From assembly GCA_965178125.1 (NCBI GenBank), contig OZ237735.1:682001-746000 (forward strand): 64,000 bases of DNA, in the 5' to 3' direction. Positions 58,313 to 64,000 of this stretch are shown piece by piece. Both the position numbers and the translations under genes were made by a program. Each line of letters starts with the position of its first letter. The stretch's first letter is position 1. The DNA comes from Bilabrum cf. latius. Taxonomy: Eukaryota > Bigyra: Bicosoecida > Bigyra > Bicosoecida. The notes under the pieces were generated by a model. It was not told the DNA's origin. It did no database searches and saw only the letters and a list, made by a program, of their open reading frames with translations.

Positions 58313-61300
58313 TTATGCCTGCATGCTACGGCGTAGCTCAGCCACAGCGGCCTCAGCCTCAGAGATCTCGTCCCCACTGGCAGCTCCCACCTCCCCATCG
58401 CCGGCCTTCGCCTCCCCATCGCCGGCCTTCGCCTCCCCATCGCCAGCCTTCGCCTCCCCATCGCCGGCCTTCGCCTCCCCATCGCCAGCCTTCGCCTTCC
58501 CATCGCCGGCCTTCGCCTCCCCATCGCCGGCCTTCGCCTCCCCATCGCCGGCCTTCGCCTCCCCATCGCCAGCCTTCGCCTCCCCATCGCCGGCCTTCGC
58601 CTCCCCATCGCCGGCCTTCGCCTCCCCATCGCCAGCCTTCGCCTTCCCATCGCCGGCCTTCGCCTCCCCATCGCCGGCCTTCGCCTCCCCATCGCCGGCC
58701 TTCGCCTCCCCATCGCCGGCCTTCGCCTCCCCATCGCCAGCCTTCGCCTCCCCATCGCCGGCCTTCACCTTCCCATCGCCAGCCTCCGCCTTCCCATCGT
58801 CGGCCTCGTACTCCACTGATTTTCCGCTAGCATCTGGTCCAGAATCAGGACCAAGCTGCAGATTCATGTTGCTAGCAGAGTGCCGCAGCACCTGTTCTAC
58901 GTGGCTGACAGCATCAGACGGCAGGTTGTGCTGCTGCGCGAACATCTCGGCCAGCGACTTGGCCGAATCGCCCCTGCGAATGACCACCTCAGCCACCTGA
59001 TCCTCCGATATCTCCACTTCAACAATGGCTTCATCAGCCTCAGCCTCCCCATCGCCGGCCTCGTACTCCACTGATTTTCCGCTAGCATCTGGTCCAGAAT
59101 CAGGACCAAGCTGCAGATTCATGTTGCTAGCAGAGTGCCGCAGCACCTGTTCTACGTGGCTGACAGCATCAGACGGTAGGTTGTGCTGCTGAGCGAACAT
59201 CTCGGCCAGCGACTTGGCCGAATCGCCCCTGCGAATGACCACCTCAGCCACCTGATCCTCCGATATCTCCACTTCAACAATGGCTTCATCAGCCTCAGCC
59301 TCCCCATCGCCAGCCTTCGCCTCCCCATCGCCGGCCTTCGCCTCCCCATCGCCAGCCTTCGCCTCCCCATCGCCAGCCTTCGCCTCCCCATCGCCAGCCT
59401 TCGCCTCCCCATCGCCGGCCTTCGCCTCCCCATCGCCAGCCTTCGCCTCCCCATCGCCGGCCTTCGTCTCACTGCCTCCAGAGGGAAGCAAGTCGTCTAG
59501 ATTACCACTGCCGTTCGGTAGATGCACAGCAATCTCTTCATCTGCCTCCTCCTCGTCCTCATCATTAATGGCACCATCCTCTTGCACCTGCTTCTCATTG
59601 CCGCCCGGAGCAGAATCAGGACCCAGCTGCAGATTCATGTTGCTTGCAGAGTGCCGCAGCACCTGTTCTACCAGCCCAGCAGCATCAGACGGCAGGTTGT
59701 GCTGCTAGGTGAACATCTCGGCCAGTGACTTGGCCGAATCGCCCCTGCGAACGACCACCTCGGCCACCTTGTCCTCCGATATCTCCACCTCAACGATGGC
59801 CTCGTCCAGCCCATCGTCTTGTGCAGGCTTCGCTTCACCGGCCGCGCCAGAGGACTCCTGCGAAGGCGCACCGTCAGCCATTTCACCGGGGGTCGCAGAG
59901 CTCGCGTCGCCAGTCGGCTGCTGTGCTCTGTCCGCTGCTTGTGCGGGCTCCGCATTGCCCGGGCCAGAGCTCCCAGCTTCGGCCGGCTCTGAAGCACCCG
60001 AGGACATAGCACCCCCGCTGTTCCCAGCACCAGTCGCCTGATCCGTGTCATCGGTCATGGTGCCAGTGACAATCCCAGAGTCTTGCAGCACGGAGGAGGG
60101 CGAGCTTGGCTTGGTGGGCCCCACGTTGTCGGAAGAGACATCTGTGTCGAGCGATCGAAGCCCGACCCGCCCCGTAGCTTTGGATTCTGATTTCGACGCT
60201 GCCGGGCTACTCTTTGTAGATTCGCGTGCTCCGCTCGGCGGAGTGTCTTCCAGCGTCCGAACTGCGCCGCTTGCAGCCGACTTGGCGTCGAACTGGCCTC
60301 TGGGCTCGCTGCCTGCGAACGAAGCGACCTCGTTGAGGAAGTCCTGCAGCTCGTTGCCTGTCTCCCCGTGGTCTACTGGGGAAGGCACGTGCGGCAGGCG
60401 ATCTTCCACTGGCGGTGGCGTGCGGCGCCGGGAGCCTGCTCTCTGCAGCGGCTCTGCTTGCCGTGCGGGGGCATCTCGACCTCGACCTCGCTCTTTCGGC
60501 TCGCGCGGGGGTGGCGCTTGCCTGCGTGGTGGTGGTGCTTGCGGCGGAATGCTTCCTCTCGTCGGCCTGCTCTTGGCGTTAGATCGGCCCTTGTTCCCCA
60601 AGGGAGATGCATGGGGCACTCTGTCGCCTGAGGGGCCCTTCTGCGCGCCGAAACGGGACGGAGCTCCCGTCGATTTCGTCCCCGCCTCGCTTCGTCTCGC
60701 TGGCTTGTTGCCCTTGCGCCGTCCGGCACCCGCGCCCAAGCCAGTGTCTACTTTCGACCTGGCCCCTTCGATGCTGGCGCGCCGCTTGCGCTGCGACTTC
60801 TTCCCGAGGCTCGCCTCCAGCTCTGCCTTCCTCTGCCGCTTGCCCTGCTCGATCGACATCCTCCGCTTGCGCCGTGGCCGTCCACCAGACCGACCGTCGC
60901 CCGCCACGTCACGGTCTGCCGAATCACCCCCTGGGCCGTCCAGGCCCGAAAACCTCGACTTCCTGGCAGAAGCACCCGACTTGGACCCGCCACGAGCACC
61001 CGACGATCCCGCCGCATCGACCTTAAGAGGCGAGTGGTCAATCCTTGACGTCGAGAGCAGGCCGGTCGTGCCCCGGCCCTGCTGCCTCTCGTCGGCGTGA
61101 GCGAGTGCGGCTCGGGCCTCCGCCTTGCGAGCATTCGCCATAGCGCGGCGTGCCGAGTCGGCCGCGACTTGCACTGCGACCTCGACCTTGTACCGACGCC
61201 ACGCAGCGGCTTTAGCCTGCGCGGCTTGCCGCCTTCTGTCCGAGGCTAGAATGGCTCGCTCTCTGTCTTTTTGCTCGCGTGCGCGCTACTTGGCCTCCTG

Positions 61301-61951
61301 CTCGGCTTTCTTTTTCTTCTCGAGCCAAGTCTGCTTTGACTTCCACTCAGCCTCGGCGTCGCCCATCTCTTTGTTTCGCTTCAAAACGGCAGCTCGTTCC
61401 AATCGACGGGCTGTGCTCCGCCGCTCCGCCCAACGTCGCTCAATCTCCTTAGATTTCTTTTGCTTGTCTTCTTTCGCGCGCTGTTCTTCCAACCTGGCGT
61501 GCCTCGTGCGCTCAGCGTAGGCTTCCATTGCCTCAATCCGATCGACATCGTCCGGGTTCTAGAGGTAGCTCATGGGGCGCGTGGCGGTAAAAAATGACTG
61601 CGCGGTTCTTGCTTTCGATCCGGCTTTGACATCGCTGCCACCGGCCGCTTCGGCCAGCAGTGACATGTCCTTCAATGCCTGTTCTGCTCTCGCCGCGGCC
61701 AGCCGAGCCCCCTCCACATCTCCAGCGGCCGCAGCGTCAGCTGAAATGCCTGCCCATTGTTCTGCTACCTTTGCAGGGCGAGACATGTCTTCGATTGATC
61801 CATCTGGGTCAGCCGTTTCGGATTCCACATCATCGAGCAATCGTGAGACTTGGCTGGATCGCTCAGGCGAAAACAAGCCAAAATGGCTGCCACGCCTGAC
61901 TGAGCTCCTGCCTTTGGCCGGTGAGTGCTCTGAGTCTGTACTCCCCTCCAT
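58313..61951 (-). CDS. Repeat-rich protein with triplicated small domain and AGDGEAK minisatellite
   Basis: The frame gives 1212 residues from ATG 61951 to TAA 58313-58315, with TAGs at 61559-61561, 61286-61288 and 59705-59707. The N-terminal third is a charged helical region (MEAYAERTRHARLEEQRAKE and so on), the middle is basic and disordered. Then three copies of an approximately 60-residue unit appear, each with VEVEISED.VAEVV.RRGDS and LAEMF..QHNLPSDA..VEQVL, looking like a compact beta-grasp-type fold. They are separated by AGDGEAK heptapeptide arrays of 8 and about 19 units. I chose ATG 61951 because the GTCGCAA pair lies just upstream, at 62011-62028. Function is unknown. Confidence 0.65.
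58380..58790 (-). repeat. 21-bp minisatellite, about 19 units
   Basis: Units of 21 bp (GCCTTCGCCTCCCCATCGCC plus one base on the plus strand) code for AGDGEAK. A Lys-for-Glu variant recurs at a seven-unit spacing, suggesting a 147-bp higher-order duplication. Confidence 0.9.
58800..59300 (-). repeat. Tandem duplication of about 250 bp
   Basis: Two nearly identical copies, about 58800-59050 and 59055-59300, each carry the small-domain unit. A more diverged third copy lies at about 59600-59810. Confidence 0.88.
59297..59470 (-). repeat. 21-bp minisatellite, 8 units
   Basis: A second array of the same AGDGEAK-coding unit in the same gene. Confidence 0.88.
59705..59707 (-). other. TAG in one repeat copy where sister copies have CAG
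   Basis: In the repeated stretch LAEMF-x-?-QHNLPSDA the codon is CAG at 58935-58937 and 59189-59191 but TAG at 59705-59707. Both flanks are conserved. Confidence 0.93.
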
Positions 61952-62010
61952 CCTTGAATATCGCAGGCTCAGATAGTGCGCCGTTGCCGCGACTGCTCGG
62001 TCCAGCCAAT

Positions 62011-62028
62011 GGTCGCAAGCGGTCGCAA
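62011..62028. promoter_or_regulatory. Paired GGTCGCAA motifs in a divergent promoter
   Basis: GGTCGCAAGC and GGTCGCAACC follow each other head to tail in the 152 bp between the repeat-rich gene start (61951) and the WD/EF-hand gene start (62104). Confidence 0.5.
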
Positions 62029-62103
62029 CCAAGTGCCCGTTGACCTCGGCCCATTTCAGCCCATAAAACAGTATACCAAGGATAAAATACACTTCCTGTC
62101 ACT

Positions 62104-64000
62104 ATGGAAGTCATGCGATAGCTTTCAGGGGCAACTGACTTGGACAGATTGCTGCGATTTTGGACTAAACACACCCCCGAAGGCAGCGACGGTCTGCCGC
62201 TTGATTTGTTTGTTCAGGCATTTCTGTACGTTTTTGAGAGAAATGGTACATTCCAGCCTAAAGATGTCCACGTCCTACGAAGTACAGATCCTTTGATCAG
62301 GTCGTAGTACCCCGATAGGTGGAAATTTGTGCTGCAAGTAATAGCTGCTTTGCTTGAAGCCTTCCGAGACATTGATGTGAACGGAGACAGTCAAATCGAG
62401 TGGCATGAGCTGACAGCTTATATTGCTTAGGCTGGAGTTATTGCGCTTAAGAAGACGGCCGGCGTGTACGCGCGAGGGCAATACCAGGAAAGGAATGCAG
62501 AGTGGCGTGACACTGGGGTCGACCCGCATGGACGAGGTGTAGGCTCAATATTTGTAGTCGAATGGCCATTTGAGTACGAAGGCCTCCTGTACTCTCCTAC
62601 ATCCAGCTACTATCCGCATTCGGGCGGGAAAGGTCCCTGCCGATTCGACGGAACGCCTGCCATTGACCCAACAGGAGCCGTGGACTAGGGCAACCAGTCT
62701 GGGGACAGCACACGTCGAGCCATCGCAATGCGCCACTAGCCCATGGAATTATTTGTAGTAGAAAGTGGCAGCACTCGCCTGCGAATCCTAGATGCAGGGT
62801 CCAGAGAGGCCGCCTCGGAGCGGGGCAGGGAGCCCATCGAAGGCCTGCGGTAGATGGAGAAACTGACCTCGAGCGCGCAGCCAGCCTCCAGCGGTGCAGG
62901 TGGAACGATGCCCGGTACAAAAGGCACTGAATCATTGGATGCGGAAAAGGGGGAAGATGCAGTGCACAGCAGGGCTGGATTTCACGGCAGCTCTGGTGCA
63001 GCGTCTAGTGGTGACCAGGCACAGCTCGACTTTGCCAGCTCGCAGCGACAGGTCAACAGCAAGCGCACCGGCCCGTTTGCCGATGAACGTGGCAGGCGAT
63101 CTATTCGCTACCCCGGAGCCGTGATATCTGCTTGTGCTTCGCTCCGCTTCAAGTACGAGGTCAGGGCAGACAGCCCGGCCATCGAAGTGATTGCACGGCA
63201 GGAGGCCAGCCGGCCGTCCGACGTTGTGGCGCTCCGACGATCAGCCATGGCTGGAGACCCCTCGGGTAGCACTTCCTTTGGCAGCGCCGATCTGCAAATG
63301 GCCATGCTAGGTGTGGGTGGGTCCAGAGGGATCGGCATTTCCCCGAAGGTGTACATGCCCACGTTTGAAGATACCATGCGGATGCTGGCGCCGTCTGCGA
63401 ATCTAGTGGCCTCCGTCACGAGCCACGGAGCCAGGGCCGGCGGTGCAGATGGTGGCACATCCGAGCAAGGGCAGAGAGGCGGTGGGCTGATGACCGAGGC
63501 TCTGGAAGCGGCCGCACATCTGCGCAGGAGAAGGAGGCTGGAACAGCAAGGAAAATAGCTGGGGTTACTCACCGATGCTGGTGGAGACGGCATAGGAAAG
63601 AGCCGGGGTTCCAAGAAAGGCAGTCGGTCAGCCGCTGCTGCATCCAGGAAAAAGTAGCAACTCAAGTCGCTCTTGCGAGCATCGCAGACTCACAAGAGCG
63701 GGACCGGGGCGGGCTCAGGCGGCAACAGGTCCCAGGCCAAGCCTCCTCAAGCGGCCAAGACTTAGTCAGACCAGGCCAGTCCGTCCATCAACAGCGTCTG
63801 TCCGTTGGTTTTCCAGCCAAATTTGAATGCGGCCAGGATGCAGGCTGGTGTGGAGCCTGTCTCAATGGGGCCAATTGCTGCCCCCACCACCACCGCCACC
63901 TCCAAGCAGCAGCGGAAGCGCCTGCAGCAGCAACTGCCAAACATTGAGCGAGGCATCGCACTGGGACAGTCTGATGGCCGAATTACTCTATGGCGGCTCC
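62104..64000 (+). CDS. EF-hand and WD-repeat protein, flagellar type (5' part; runs off the window)
   Basis: From ATG 62104, after an in-frame TAA near 62083, the frame stays open to the window end with at least nine TAGs. Examples are 62119-62121, 62686-62688, 63556-63558 and near 63765. An EF-hand stands at FRDIDVNGDSQIEWHELTAY, with Asp, Asn, Asp and final Glu in calcium-binding positions. Near the edge GIALGQSDGRITLWRL is the start of a WD40 propeller. EF-hand plus WD repeats is the layout of EFCAB8/WDR64-like proteins found in motile cilia, so a flagellar role is likely. Segments between are low-complexity and rich in TAG. It shares a promoter region with the repeat-rich gene. Confidence 0.75.

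Noticed and set aside
1-64000. Genes broken by stops as pseudogenes or sequencing errors
   Set aside because: Decay or errors would produce TAA, TGA and frameshifts as well. Only TAG interrupts, in many unrelated conserved genes, and frames stay in register across every TAG.
1-64000. UAG read as leucine or pyrrolysine
   Set aside because: TAG in coiled coils would tolerate Leu, but the SLC35A, GnT-I, AP-1 sigma and IFT74 sites and the CAG/TAG repeat copies point to Gln. Pyrrolysine is sparse and prokaryotic.

Overview
This window looks like nuclear DNA of a flagellated protist, GC-rich and gene-dense. Support comes from spliceosomal introns with GT..AG ends, a Golgi and ER glycosylation set (GnT-I, a nucleotide-sugar transporter, PIG-Y), AP-1 sigma, a golgin, a kinesin-4, IFT74 and a WD/EF-hand protein of the flagellar type. 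The lineage cannot be named from the sequence alone.

The central observation is that almost every gene is interrupted in frame by TAG, roughly 100 times in total, but never by TAA or TGA. Every end I can place is TGA (about 16) or TAA (6), and none is TAG. At conserved positions TAG stands where other eukaryotes have glutamine: the Q of the QxK motif in the sugar transporter, the Q of the SQD motif in GnT-I, and Q positions in AP-1 sigma and IFT74. In one gene a repeated domain has CAG in two copies and TAG in the third, at the same site. I therefore read UAG as glutamine, with UAA and UGA kept as stops. All gene models below use that code; under the standard code most of these genes look like strings of fragments.

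Layout, left to right: the 3' end of a plus-strand gene (2-343); then on the minus strand a TMF1-like golgin (664-3282), a coiled-coil protein (3569-5191) and a very large secretory-pathway membrane protein (5379-10412). Next come GnT-I (+, 10499-12679), an SLC25A51-type mitochondrial carrier (-), an IRE1-like pseudokinase/RNase without a luminal domain (-), an unknown gene (+, 19410-20534), an OSCA/TMEM63 channel (-) and PIG-Y (+). These are followed by a possible glomulin-like protein (-), a ubiquitin-like-domain protein (+), AP-1 sigma (-) and a ten-finger C2H2 protein (+). After an unresolved 1.3 kb stretch lie a 2401-residue helical-repeat-like protein (-, 35670-42875), IFT74 (+) and kinesin-4 (-). 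A run of minus-strand genes follows: an L-type lectin, a nucleotide-sugar transporter, galactocerebrosidase, UPF3 and a minisatellite-rich protein. The window ends inside a WD/EF-hand gene (+).

Genes are packed tightly: divergent starts can be 40 bp apart and convergent stops 4 bp apart. Most genes have no intron. The introns found are 82-322 bp and nearly all end in CGCAG. A GTCGCAA motif, often in pairs, sits in several intergenic promoter regions.
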